This document shows positions 13,393 to 27,000 of a stretch of DNA of 64,000 bases, in pieces (positions within the stretch are counted from its first letter, which is position 1; each line of letters begins with the position of its first letter). Position numbers and translations under genes: made by a program. The DNA is from Apostichopus japonicus (lineage: Eukaryota; Echinodermata; Holothuroidea; Aspidochirotida; Stichopodidae). The notes below the pieces were generated by a model that was not told where the DNA came from, searched no databases, and saw only the letters and a program-made list of their open reading frames with translations. Where the stretch lies: positions 29,134,398 through 29,198,397 of the forward strand of contig NC_092577.1 of NCBI RefSeq assembly GCF_037975245.1, given 5' to 3'.

Positions 13393-16300
13393 GAAAACAT
13401 TGGAAATGTGATTTCTCCATTGGATAGTGACGAAGAAGAAGATGGAGAAGATGAAGAACCATCGTCTTCGCCTCCTCTGGAAGATCAGCTGTCAGACTTT
13501 CGTCAGCAATGGAAGGCCGAGTTGACTTCCAAAGATGATGCTACATCTTCATCTAGCAGAAGAAGGAGGAGAACAAAGTCCTCATCCTCTCTGGGGGAAG
13601 GCTCTAGCACCAATGATGATAAGGTCTGAATTATGTTTAATATGTTTAAGCCTACAAAACCGTGCAACAAAAACATGGAATCTTCTAACGAACGATTTAA
13701 AGAGTAAAAAGTCAGTCACATCCTTTAAGAAGTGTATTTATGTAAGGAAATAATAGCTAGTTACTGACTACTTCCAAATTATACCTGTATATAATTACTA
13801 TATATATATTGAACATTTAATTTTTTTATTTTTTTTATTTTTTTATTTTTTTTCTTTCTTCAGGGAGTCTTCCACATTGTTAAGCTTTATGGAAGACTTC
13901 CCTCCACTTTGTACTTTTGTGGCAAAACAAATAAATAAATAAATAAATATCCCCACCGCCATTCGATGGTACATTTTGAGCTTTGCTATAACTTTGTGTC
14001 AGTTTGACCAATCCATGACCTGATATTTCATATGTAAATGGATATCCTGCAATACAACTTACAGTACATCCAGACCCCCTAACTGCCTGAGAGAGTGGGA
14101 TTTAGCTCAACAATTAAAGATAATCTTGAAGGTGACCAGATGACCCTGACCAGACATCCCTGATTTCGGAGGACAGTCCCCCGGATTACCTGTTTTTTTT
14201 GTCCCGGGAATATCTTCCTAGTTTGATAAAGGCTCTGAATAATTTTAATTTTTATCTCTTTAGCCTCCTGTGTTCGTAGAAACAGATTAAACGTAATCGT
14301 GCTGTGATCGTTTACAACCACGTACGTCACATGAAGGTCATTCATGGCTCACAGATAGAGGCAACCCAGATCGTTGAATAGTTCAATAGCCTGAAATTTT
14401 ACATTTCTAATGTAAAAGCATCCGTCACGTTGCACTAAGTGATGAATAAATGAGTATTCCAGAACTTTACTTTTTCTTGATGAAAATAGGTCCTACTTTT
14501 TGGTTGCAAACTTCCATGCAGCAAACTTGGTAGTCCAAAATATACAAAGAACGATCAATATGGACAGTTTTACACTGTAGAAGAGATGTGTTAGGTTTAG
14601 TGAGTAGAACACCAGCTGTGGTTAGTTAAATTCCCCTTTTGGTGGATCATAGTCTTACCCCTATTTTTTATTTAAACTTTGTATTTCAGTATCTCTTTAA
14701 GGGATGGAGGACACAACCATCATTTTTCACATTTAGGGATATTTAGTTACCTTTATGCAATCTGAATTTGATGTAAACAACTAGTCATCCACCGGACAAC
14801 CCCAAATCTTCTTGGTCGTCTCGGCCACCCGGGCGATAATTAAAATCTTTCCCTGCTCATCATTGACAAACAGCAGTCGTTCAATATGAGCTCAATCAGT
14901 AGTTCATTGTTCTGTGTGAAACCTGTTCTGTGTGAGGGCGTTGTGGTCAAATGGTTAAGGCAGTGGACTTGTGATCTAAGGATTACAGGTTTGAGCCCTG
15001 GCCAGATCATTACGTTGTGTCCTTGGGCAAGGCGCTTTATCTCCATTGCCTCTCTTCACCCAGGTGTATAAATGGGGACTTGCGAGGTACAGTAACTTGT
15101 AAATATAGTTGTGTGCACCGGTTTGTGGCTGCACCCTATGGGAAGTCCCCCGGGGGACACGTGGTTGTGGTGCACTGTGGTGCCCCAGGAGAGATTGATT
15201 GAATTGTGCACACTTTGGTGTGTAGGTGTGACAAGTTACCAATGACCAGGGTTAAGTTGTAAAGTCGTGTGAGAAGGCCTTGGCCCTGAACAAGACTGTA
15301 AACCTAAAAATTAAATTCTTTTCCTTCTGAACTGCAGGCATACAGTCTTTTCATGCAGGGTGTGGATGCTGAACGAAATGGAGAAATGTTTGAAGGTAAT
15401 GCCAATTTTCCATCTGAATTCAATCGTTTTTGAATTGCACAAGTCTGCTGATTCTAGGGAAAGACAAACATGCTACACATAATTGGTTTTGTATAGCAAT
15501 TTTTGCCCAGCATAAAGCCCGGGTCACATCTGCGCGATTCAACACGCGATTCAACTCGCAACTAAAATCACGTGAATCAGAAAAGTTGCTTCAAAGAAGT
15601 TGCGCTGATTAGGACATTGCTCTATTGCAAATCGAAGGCGCAACTTTTATTGCGCAACAAGTTGATACCTGTGTCTAACTACGCGATTCACCCTTCAATT
15701 GTATTGCGAGTTGAATCGCGCAGATGTGACCCGGGCTTTTGAGTTGCACATTTTGAGACTGTTTTCTCACGCTTCCCACATTTAATCGAGATGACTTTTG
15801 ACGGATCATCCTGACTAATTTCGTATTTAAGCCAAGCACCCTTTTTTCACTGTGGCGAGATTTGTCTTTTCATTGGCAAATATACTGCATCGCATTTTTA
15901 CGCTAAACATTTTTAGAATTGCATAGCAAGTGCGTCTCATTTTGCGGTGCGATACCGGCTATATGGAATGCTGAATATGTCCATACTTTAGTTAGCCCCT
16001 TGCACTGAAGAAATGGCCTTGTATTGCTTATTTATAGAATGTGTGCATATCCATTCATTTTTCCATCTGGAATAAATTGTTTTTCAACATGGTACATAGG
16101 AAAAGACGAAACTCCCCACGATTGGATCCGTCAATTCTATCAGCCAGCCCCATGTGCTGAAGAAATGACCTTGTACTGCCTAGTTTTAGAACGTGTAGGA
16201 AACAGTCCTAAAATCACAGGGCTAAGTTAACAAATGTCCTACCAACTTGAGAGAAAGAGTGGCTGAAAATCTGTTAAAATCCCCCGATGAGACTTAACTG

Positions 16301-19300
16301 CTTACATAATTTACATAGTTAACAAGTTGAAGATCTGAAGATTGTTTTACCAAATTTGTAAGAAAAATTATGTCACACCTTGGAGTTAGGGACCTATGCA
16401 ATGTTACAATTGGCTGATTGGCACAGGTTATATAAATTGGCTGCATTGGAACTGTGTGACGTCATCCACGAATTTGAGGCTTCGGCTCCGGATGCTCTTA
16501 CTATTATTAATGGAGACTTATCGTCAACTGAAGACTAACCCGCACCGCAATTCATTTATCCCTCGTGCAATAAAACTTTACAACAGCAATTTGAGTCCTT
16601 AGGTGGTTGCCTAGCCCTTGGATGGGTAGGCGCTCTGTCTTTAACTACTTAACTTGATCTTACCTTCTTTAGTTATTAATTGTAAATATGAATATAGTTA
16701 TATATTTTTGTGTTTCTTATAATGTGAGAGTAACAAAATTTTCTGATTTTATGGAGCAATAAAGTTTTACTTACTTAATTTAGCAGTACCTGAAAGTGAA
16801 CAATAGAGATCATTGCACTCCGCTGTAATTCTTTAGCATATCATCAAAAACCAGAGGTGAGAGGCAGCAGAACTACTCTCAACCACTGCCCAATAATATG
16901 TTGCAATAGGAATTGTCACGCGAAGAAGCCTCATTGGCTTATCAAAGCCGCAAGCCGACCGAAGTCAGTCTCTTACATTAATTTTAACGTCCATGATTAT
17001 GAATTTGTTAATTGTCAAAAACTCTGTAACTGGACGACATACATTAATCTGGGAGTAACTTGAACCCGGGACCTTATGATTGAAAGGCACCGGCCTTAAC
17101 CGCTGAGCTAACCCTCCAGCTAACACTCGATTTAATACATCATGTAATTTTGATGCTAAACAACGAGCAAATATTTAATAGTATATGTTTTTTTGAGTCT
17201 TTGATGGTCCATTGTTTATGCCATAGAAGTTAGTTTGTCACTACATCAGTGACATGCTAAAGGTTGCACTGTATCTTTCACAGCCATCAAGTTTTACAGA
17301 CAAGCCGTCCAACTTGTGCCAGACATTGAGAGTAAAATTCAGAGTATCTCTGGATTTGATGGTGAGCCAACATTTTTATTCAGCTTATTTTCTTGTAGAA
17401 GTGATGTATTGGCTCATTTACATGTTTGTCCGTAAATCTGATGGTAGTACCATCTTCAGTCCAGCCTGTGAGCTGTCCAGTACAATAGTAGTAACTAATG
17501 CAGTGGTCCATTGTACAATCTCGAGTGCACAGGATTGCAGCAAACTATTACCAAATGCCCTCTATATTTGTTACAAAGGGCATATCTGAAACCGGTCATT
17601 TCTGGGAGGCCATCTTGACAGTGGAGAAGATTAAGAGTTTTACAGTACCTGCCCCTTGTGTGTGTCTGATTCAAACATTATCATCTCATCAATGTGATAA
17701 AATTATCATGTCATTATTATACCATTAATGCAATATATTGATCATATACCATTAATGCAATATATTAATCATACCATTAATGCTATATATTTATCATATA
17801 CCATTAATGCAATTTATTTATCATATTTCAGATAACAGCAGCAGTGAATCTGATGAGTAAGTACAAACCTTTTTTATCATCGAGAGGAAGTTTGTATGAA
17901 TTCCATCTTTTAAGTAAACTTTGCACTGTTAAACACCCAGTATAGCACCATTGTGGAACAAGGATTATGCAGTTTCTTGTATATATGCTAATTTGAACGA
18001 TCAGCACCATCAGCTTTCTTTGCAATCTGTATTTTTCAACTTAAAATGTAAAAAATAAAACACATATTTTTTCAGTGCATTTATGAATCTATAAATGTCA
18101 GTTTAGCAATAACAAAATTTTGGTTAGAATACCAAGCATTTAAAGTAGTTTTATTTCTTTTCTTTCTTTGCAAAATGAGATATTTTTTGGTGTGTTCATA
18201 GGTTGTGAGGGTATTTGAGAGTAAGCCATGTTGCATGCCAGCCAGGCTTGGGGTAATCGTAATCAGTAATCGTAATCGATTACAATCGATTACATTTTTT
18301 GAAGTAATCGTAATCGATTACTTTTGTGAAAATTACCAAGTAATCGTAATCGATTACAAGGGCAAAGTAATCGTAATCGTATTACATTTATGATTACAGT
18401 GAAATTTGAATGAGAAGGGCAAAATTAGTAGAAATGATTAAAACTAATTCTTACTATTGGCTTTAAGTGTGACCAAAGAAGTGTTCCTGCTTCTAGAATT
18501 CTCTAGCACAATAAACATTTCAATGTTCATTAGTAAAACGTTAATTGTACTCATCTCATGTTGTGGGCAAAAAAGTTATTCAGAAATTTGCCTACATTCC
18601 ATTGTCCAATAACCCATCCAACTTTGCACCATTTACACCTCTTTAATTAATGTAATTAACCTTGTTGCTGAAAAAAATCACTGCAAATTAAGTATTTTGG
18701 TGGATCAGAATTTGCTTTACCAGAGTTGACCACTTTTTGATGAAAATAATTTACTTTTACTTTGGCCTTCCATGTCCCATGTACTGTGGAATGCCCCATT
18801 TCAAAGCTGTTTAGTTTTATTTTGGTGTTATAATGTAAAAGAGTTTTTAGTTTTGCTGCTATGCAGAAATTATTAGTTTACAAAATATAGTGTTGCATGA
18901 AAATCTTCATTTGTTTTACTTTAGTATTTGTCTGTTTACTCTTTGTCTGTTTAAATTGTATTTTTTACTGGACTTATGGGTTACACATCTTAAACATGTT
19001 AAGGCATAAATGTGTAATGCCTGGTAGGAATTGTAGATATACTTCCACAATTTTGTCCGTATATACTGTAAATGCCCTTCCTTTGCCCTATTTCATTGCC
19101 CTATTTCCCGGCAGAGAGTTATATTAAACAGATATGCAGAGGATTTTGCAAGTAACCACAATGTAATCGTGATTGTAATCACGATTACATTACAATGTAA
19201 TCGTAATCGATTACTCCAACTTTAGGCTGTAATCGTAATCGCAATCGTAATCATACATTCTCAAGTAATCGTAATCGTAATCGATTACATTCAGATGTAA

Positions 19301-22300
19301 TCGCCCCAAGCCTGATGCCAGCTGATAATTATTTTATGCCGTTGTGACAAGTTGTAACAAACTATATATCATTTTCATGTTACACTTTGGAAACATCTCT
19401 GTGCAGATCGATTCCAATCGAGCGTCTGTTGTTAAGATTGAAAAATATTTCTTGTTCTTCTTACCATGAAAATCTTCCAAGATGCATTATGATCAGTCCA
19501 AAAATAAGTTATAATTTATTCTGCCATTTAACAGCAGAGTATGAATATTTGTAGGTCAGGATTAGGGTTGGGCGATATATCGAAAAATATTATTATCGCG
19601 ATAATTTATTTTCAAGACGATATTTTTTGAGGATTGAACAAATGACGATAATTTCTTGTGAAAAAATTTGAAATAGATGTAGAAAAAAAATTCTCCGTTT
19701 TATGTGTAAATGTTATTCTAGCATTCCATGGTTAAGAAAGTTGAAAAGAAATATTTTATCAACTTCATTTACTGACTTTTGAACTTCGTGAAAACCCGTT
19801 CTTTACAACATTGACTGTATAGAGAACAAAACTCTGAAAATCAGTAGAGAAATTACCAATTGTGTACGAAAAGTAAGTTGGTACACCTTTCTAATTTTAC
19901 GAAAGATCGAGCAAAATACTTTCGAAAAATTCACGCGAAACTGGCATATCGTGCTAAATGCAACAAGTGTCATGTAAACAAGGCTCTAGTACACCCATTT
20001 ATGAATAAACCAGAAGACCACATCTGGTGTAAAGCGGGGGAAAGAAAGTATTTTCTAGAATTTCCCACAAAAAAATAATAATAATATCCTACCATAGTTA
20101 GGTGTATAGTAAGTAGCCTAACCACTTCGTCGGTTACGGATCTCACGTAACAACAAAAACAACTAATTGTATTTTGCGAAGTTGACGATTTCTACAAGGA
20201 CATGGAAACAATATTTAGCATTAAGTTAATCACGCCTGGTGGCCTAAAACATGGAATTACAAGGTTTACTTTCATAAAGATGGCCATACGTAGCTATTGG
20301 GGGCCTTGATATCGTGCTACAGTATGTCTGTATGGTATAGACTGTGCCTCGTGTATCATGGGGAATAGTTTGTTTTGTTCATGCGGAGGAGTCGGTTGGC
20401 TTGAGGTGTGTTTTACTTACCTTAATGTTACGGGGATATTTACCGACTTTCCTTGAACGTCTAAGATAATATTTCGCATAACTTTACGGATCCTTTACTG
20501 ACTGACCTAATTAATTCTAGGGTGGAGCCAAAAAAGTTTACTCCATGAAAAGTTTTTTGGAACCGTGCCAAAAATGTTAACAAACCGGTGTTAGACAGGG
20601 GGGTTGTTTTGCAAGGTACCTGCGAAAATTTGAAGAACATTAGCCTACCGTGATATTTAAGTACGGTTAAACACTGCAGTTGTAAACTGATTGTTAGGCA
20701 GTCTAGAAACGGGGCTTTGCCGAACGTAGTTTGTTTCATAATATCGACAGTTTTGTAAGTAAAACTTTATAAAGATTGTAAGACAGATTAATTCTCTTTT
20801 CATTTTATCACATAATATAGCTACTCTAACTTGTTATTTTAAAACTTTCATCAGTTTCGTGACAATTTAAATTCATAAAGTTAGTCAGTATTTTGAATCC
20901 TCAATTGCGAATTTTTTACCGCCAGACACGCAAAAATACTTAACTTTTCCGGGGGCCTTCGCCCCTGGACCCCCACAAGGGGTTCCACCCCTTGACCCCA
21001 ACGGGGCTCTAAGGCGGGCCCTGAACCCCACGCCATTATGCTCGGTGTGTTTGCTGCGTGAAAAAACCGGTGGGAAATCGGCAGTTGTTTTTAGTGTGTT
21101 CGCGAACACACTAAAAACAACAAGAAAAAATTATCGTAATTATCGAAATATCGCGATAATTTTTGAACTATTTATCGTGACATTAAAAAGCAAATATCGC
21201 CCAACCCTAGTCAGGATATATTTCATTGTGCAGTGTGATAAATAACCCATAAATTATTATGAAAGAGGATGTGGGTACAACGTAGACCTTTTCTAAGTAG
21301 GAATTGGAGAAAGAAATGGTCAATGAAAACATGTTGGTGGTACACAGAAGGTAATTAATTATCAAATATTAGAATTTATAAAAGTGAACTTGATTTTTTT
21401 TTTTTTTTTTTTTTTGGCAGAGCATCAGATTATGGAGAGGAAGGAGAAGTCAACAACGTTACATCTCAGCTCAGTGCTATGAGCATAAACAATCTGAGGT
21501 CAACTTGTGAGAAACAGTTTCCACAGAAGGTGAGAGTTTATTTTTTTTTCTCCAACACGGAGCATAAAATCACCCGTCGTCAATCACCTCACATCTCAAG
21601 AACGAAGCACGACTGGGGAAAACTTCAAGGACGGGGAACTATACAGTGTACAAATTTTGCACAGCTTTTTTGATGGCTATGTCCACACTTTGTCTCTTAT
21701 AAAATACTATGTTTCTGCAACTTCTGCTATGCATCTAATCATGGTCAAACTACAGCACTTTGTTTAGCAATTTGTTCATTTTGAATAGCATTTTGAAAAG
21801 CATTTTGCATAGTATTTTACATAGCATTTTGTGTTGTCATACCAGGTAACTTATTCCCTAAAGGATGCTCTGTTTCTTTTTGCTTTTCAATTTACTGTTT
21901 GGAACACATATATTCACTATTTTCAGGGAACACACATCTCCAAGCTTCCCCTCGAGCTTCTCCTTCTGGTGTTCCGATGGGTGGTGTCATCACACATTGA
22001 CCTCCGGTCCCTGGAACAACTGTCAATGGTCTGTCGTGGTTTCTACATTTGTACCAGGGATGAAGAGATTTGGAGACTTGTATGTCAAAGGTGAGTGTAA
22101 GGAAGTACTCTGGAAATAACAATCAACTATTATAAAAGGCATGTTCTTTGGTTGTGAAATAAATGTCATAAATAAGTGTGTAAAAGTAAGTTGGCCTGAC
22201 GTTTCGACCCTAGCAGGATCTTCTTCAAAGGCTAAAAAAAATATTTCATTTTTTTCTTTTTTCTTTTTTTTCTTTTTTTCTTTTTTTCTCTTTTTTATTA

Positions 22301-24007
22301 GCCTTTGAAGAAGATAAGCAGTTTGCTAACAGTTTTATTTTATTTTGTCATAAATTAAGCACAGAAAATTATGTTCAAATAACAGCAAGAATTTAGAACC
22401 TGTATACTATGTTTTTGTCTATCCTTTGTCCATATTACTTGAAGGTTGATAGATCAAGGGCTTTTTTCAGGGCCTGAAAATCCTGTGTAAGACAGGTAAA
22501 ATTTTTAAGTCTTCTTTACCTGGCCTGGAAAGTCATGAATAGGGTTAGGGTTTGAAATATAAAAAATAGGGTTAGGCTTTAAGATATAAAAAACGTCAAA
22601 TGTGTAATTTTGGGCTTTTGAAAATGCCAGAGTAGCAACTCTGGCCGTCTTTCTCAACCTTAGACGTAACAATTCGTACTTTAAGTGCATTATGCTCTCA
22701 ACAAACCTCATTGGAAAGCCCACAATGCATTGCCAAAGCTTGCCCAGTTTAAGTAACATGGATCAGGAATTTTTTTTCAGCTTACCCCATGGACATGACA
22801 CGACGCTGTATCAACTTTTTCCTGTTTTGTTTCTTTTTCTGTATCAAGTTTCCTGTTTTTCTTTTTCTGCATCAAGTTTTCTTTGTTTCTTTTTCTGTTA
22901 ACCTCGAGTAGGATTTGGGGCAGCACTGTTTTCTTAGCCAAGGACTGCATTACGTGGCGCCAGATGTTTCTGCAGCGCCCCCATTTGCGGTTCGACGGGG
23001 TCTACATTTGCCGCATGACCTACGTACGCCAAGGAGAACAGTCCTACATCGATCAGACCTACAAACCGTGGTATCTTGTGGAGTACTATCGTTTCATTCG
23101 TGTCTTTCCCGATGGTGGGTGTGATTTATCATATATTTACCTTTGGTTTTTACGAAAGAAAAAGTGAAGACAAAATTGGTTAGTCTGCAGTATGTGCCTG
23201 AAGGGATGGACCTATGGGTTGAAGACCTGTGTTTGTGTTTTTTCATAAAATTGCTGGTCATTTTCGACATCGTAGGTCAAAACCACACCCACATGGCACT
23301 TTGTGAACAAATATATGAATTTTTCACATGATTGGTGCTATTTTGCACTTTCATCAACATTCATCAACATTCGTCAACATTTATCAACAGGAGAGTGAAT
23401 GATGTCATCATAACAAATTTAGCTGAAAATGTCTTTGTTCTTATTTATACAATATTTGAAAAATTTATCTATAGAGATAACAACAAAAGAGTGGCATTCG
23501 ATCGGTTGAAATACTCAATACCGAGAACTTTTGACAGCTAAAGAAACATTCCAAAGGTCTCAAGGATAAATTAACAAAATGATTTTAGTAGACTCAGCAA
23601 AGCTATTGAAGAGTATTGCCCAGATGATATTAGAGACATGCTACTTCACGTCATCCTCCTGGAGTAATAGGTTCCATTGTTTGAACTGTAGCTTCCGGGA
23701 GAATGTAATACCAATGGTTTATTCTAAGTTACGGCCACATATGACGTAATGTGCGATTCAATGTATTTTTACATTTGGATTAATACTTTATATTATTTGA
23801 GAGAACGCACATCAATCTTAAACTTCTTATCATTCATTTCTTCTTAAGTGATCAACAATAGGTGACATGGCCCTGTGAGTTGATTCAGAAGCCTATAAAT
23901 TAATGACACATAAATTACTGACTCTGTATGACATATATACATATATATATATAAATGAAAATCGTAATGAGTTAGAAAATCAAGAACAGTGAAAAAACTT
24001 CCAGCCT

Positions 24008-24050
<43 letters not shown>

Positions 24051-27000
24051 TTAATCTTTTTGTGATATCCTCTATCTGACTGTCAAGGTGCCATCATCAT
24101 GATGACTAGCCCAGAGTCACCAAAGGAAGTCGTGCCCAGACTGAAAACGAAGTCCGTATCTGGCGAAGGCTTCGTTAAAGGACATTACCGCTGCATAGGA
24201 AACACGGTAAGTGTCATGATCACGCAACTCGTGGCTATCTGTCGCAAGGTCTAGCCGCCATTTCAGGCTCTCCACCTCCTTCGATAGATGTCTGTTTAGT
24301 TTGACAACAAGACCTCAGCTTGTGTTTGAGTGACTGAAGTGAGTTTGTTTATTTCACAACAGGACCGAGGCTTCTTTGAGGTATGATATTAGTTCATTAG
24401 CTAATTCAAAGCTCAGTTCTTGTCATGAATTTAGGTAATGACATTAAAAGAACTTTGAGTGAATGTAATACTTTGAAGGAACATAATAATGTGTCTCTAC
24501 ATGGGGTCCAAGATCGTTCGAAAGCAAGAACTTTACCCAATCTGACCGCTCTGAGATTTATTATACTGAAGAGAGCCGTCCATTCTTGTTTTTATACAGC
24601 CTCATCTGGTAATGTCACTCAAAATGAGACACATTAAGGTGAGATTAAGACAATTCTGTCTTCTACAAGCTTTTTTTCTCAGCCTTTTTCGTTTTTGAGT
24701 GTTGCTAATTCTTAAGATGTTTCGTTGTGATTTATCATATTTTGTAGCTCTCAGCAGTTCTACAACAAGAGAGAAAGGAAACGGAAAGTGGGTACCAGCG
24801 GTACAAGAGAAGATCAGACAGAAACAATAACAGCTCCATCTTGAAAGAGCAGATTTTCAGAGTGGTGAGTGCCTGTATCTTAACCCGTTACCTTCAAAGG
24901 GTGAATTGAATATCGCTGTTATGGAATCTTGTACATATGAAACCACATTTAACTTTGTGTAGAGACAGAGCAACAGATTATAAGCAATGCCCAACCCCCC
25001 AGCCTGGGGTGTATCCTGGAAATGCCCGAATTTGAAATTCTTTGATTCCTGCGACGAAGAAAAGGTGTAATGACACATCAGGCTTCTAGAGTAGATCAAA
25101 TGAAGAGGAAATCTCCCTTTCAATTTGATTTGCCTTCTCGGTGAAATATTTTTTAAATAATGATGCTTGAAACACCTAAGGCATACTGGCTTGCTTAACT
25201 GCAGTGGTTTTTCAAGTTTCCCTTATTTGGTGTCGGCTGCCTTGAGTACGGAACTTCCTGGTCCACGTATAAAAGCAGTGAAATGTAGCCCAAGTAAATG
25301 TAACTTGTGGCAACTTTGCTAAGTTAACATGGAAAAAGGCTAGTTTTACAAAGGAAATATATGCAATTGGTCCAATTTGTGCAAGGTAAGTAAACCATGG
25401 AAAGTTTTATAGTTGGGTATGATTCATCCAAAGGAATGAAATTGGGCAGCTCGTTTGAAACTGATCAGTTGGTCTAACTTTTGCCATAAACATTTTAAAA
25501 AGGAATCATGGAATTAAACTATGTCATTGGTGGAGGATGACAGACAAACTCAAAAATTAAGATAGAGAGGGGAAAGGAAGAGTGAGGGGTGAATGATGAG
25601 TGACCACATAGAAGGTAACAGACAAACTCAGAAATTAAGACAGAGAAAGGGGGGGATGGGGGGAGGGGAGGAAGAATGAGGGATGAATGGTAAGTGACCA
25701 CATGGAAGGGAACAGACAAACTCAGAAATTAAGATAGAGAGAGGGGGGAGGGGGAGGGGGAGGAAGAATAAGGGATGAATGGTGAGTGACCACATGGAAG
25801 GGAACAGACAAACTCAAAAATTAAGAGAGAGAGGGGGGAGGGTGGGGGAAGAATGAGGGATGAATGGTGAGTGACCACAGCGAATGGAACAGACAAACTC
25901 AAAAATTAAGAGAGAGAGGGGGGGAGGGGGGAAAGGATGAGTGGGGGATGAATGGTGAGTGACCACAGAGAAGGGAACAGACAAACTCAAAAATTAAGAG
26001 AGAGAGATGGGGGATGGGGAGGGGAAAGGAAGAGTGAGGGATGATTGGTGAGTGACCACATGGAAGGGAACAGGCAAACTCAGAAATTAAGATAGAGAGA
26101 GGGGGGGAGGGGGGAAAAGAAAGAGTGAGGGATGAATGGTGAGTGACCACAGAGAATGGAACAGACAAACTCAAAAATTAAGAGAGAGAGAGGGGGAAGG
26201 AAGAGTTATGATGAATGGTGAGTGACCCCAAAGAAGGGAACAGACAACTCAGAAATTAAGACGGAGAGGGGGAGGGGGAGGAAGAGTGAGGGATGAATGG
26301 TGAGTGACCCCATAGAAGATAACAGACAACTCAGAAATTAAGAGAGAGAGGGGGGGAGGGGGGGATGAGGGTTGAATGCTGAATGACCACATAAAAGGGA
26401 TCAGACAAGTTCACTAGGTAATAACAACAGGATAATAACAGTAATGAATGACTGATGAAAACTTGCTACACATGAAAGTGTGACAGACAGGCTCACTACT
26501 GACACAATTACGCAAGGCAAGCAATGGAGATGAAATCAAAGGATGCCCCAGGAAGGACCGTTCTATGTTGATTGTGAAATGGAGAATCTTCCCTGTTTTC
26601 CCTGTGTAGTTTGTAGTGAGTTCCTTTCATAGCCATTGCTCATTCTAAATTATTTTCTCAGCTTAGTAAGTAACATATTTCCAATTATATGGAGAACCTT
26701 CCTTGTATCCCCCCTGTTTTACCCTGTGTAGTTTGTAACAAGTGAGTCCCTTGGCCATTCCTCCCCCTTATTTTCACAGCTGTGTAACATATTTTCAGTG
26801 ATTGATTCATAGGGAGTTAACTCTCATACCCCTAAGTCATTATCGGTTATCGAGTTTCTAGCAGTAATATGACACTTTTTCTGTCGTTCATCAGGAATTT
26901 GAAGTATCTGGCTCAAGCAGGCACAACAACACCAAACTGGAGTGGAAACATTACTCATGCGAAACGAGATATGCGTAAGTTGACTGCTAATAGACCTTCC

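Noticed and set aside
17040-17120. tRNA gene on the minus strand
   Set aside because: A and B boxes are recognisable but the cloverleaf is imperfect and the sequence continues into a repeated SINE body.
19860-20078. Frame inside the 19563-21209 hAT-like element as a transposase exon
   Set aside because: No BED zinc finger, RNase-H-like catalytic pattern or hAT dimerisation motif is visible.
22550-22600. Interstitial telomere repeat (AGGGTTAGGG)
   Set aside because: Only two short, imperfect occurrences separated by other sequence; too little to call.
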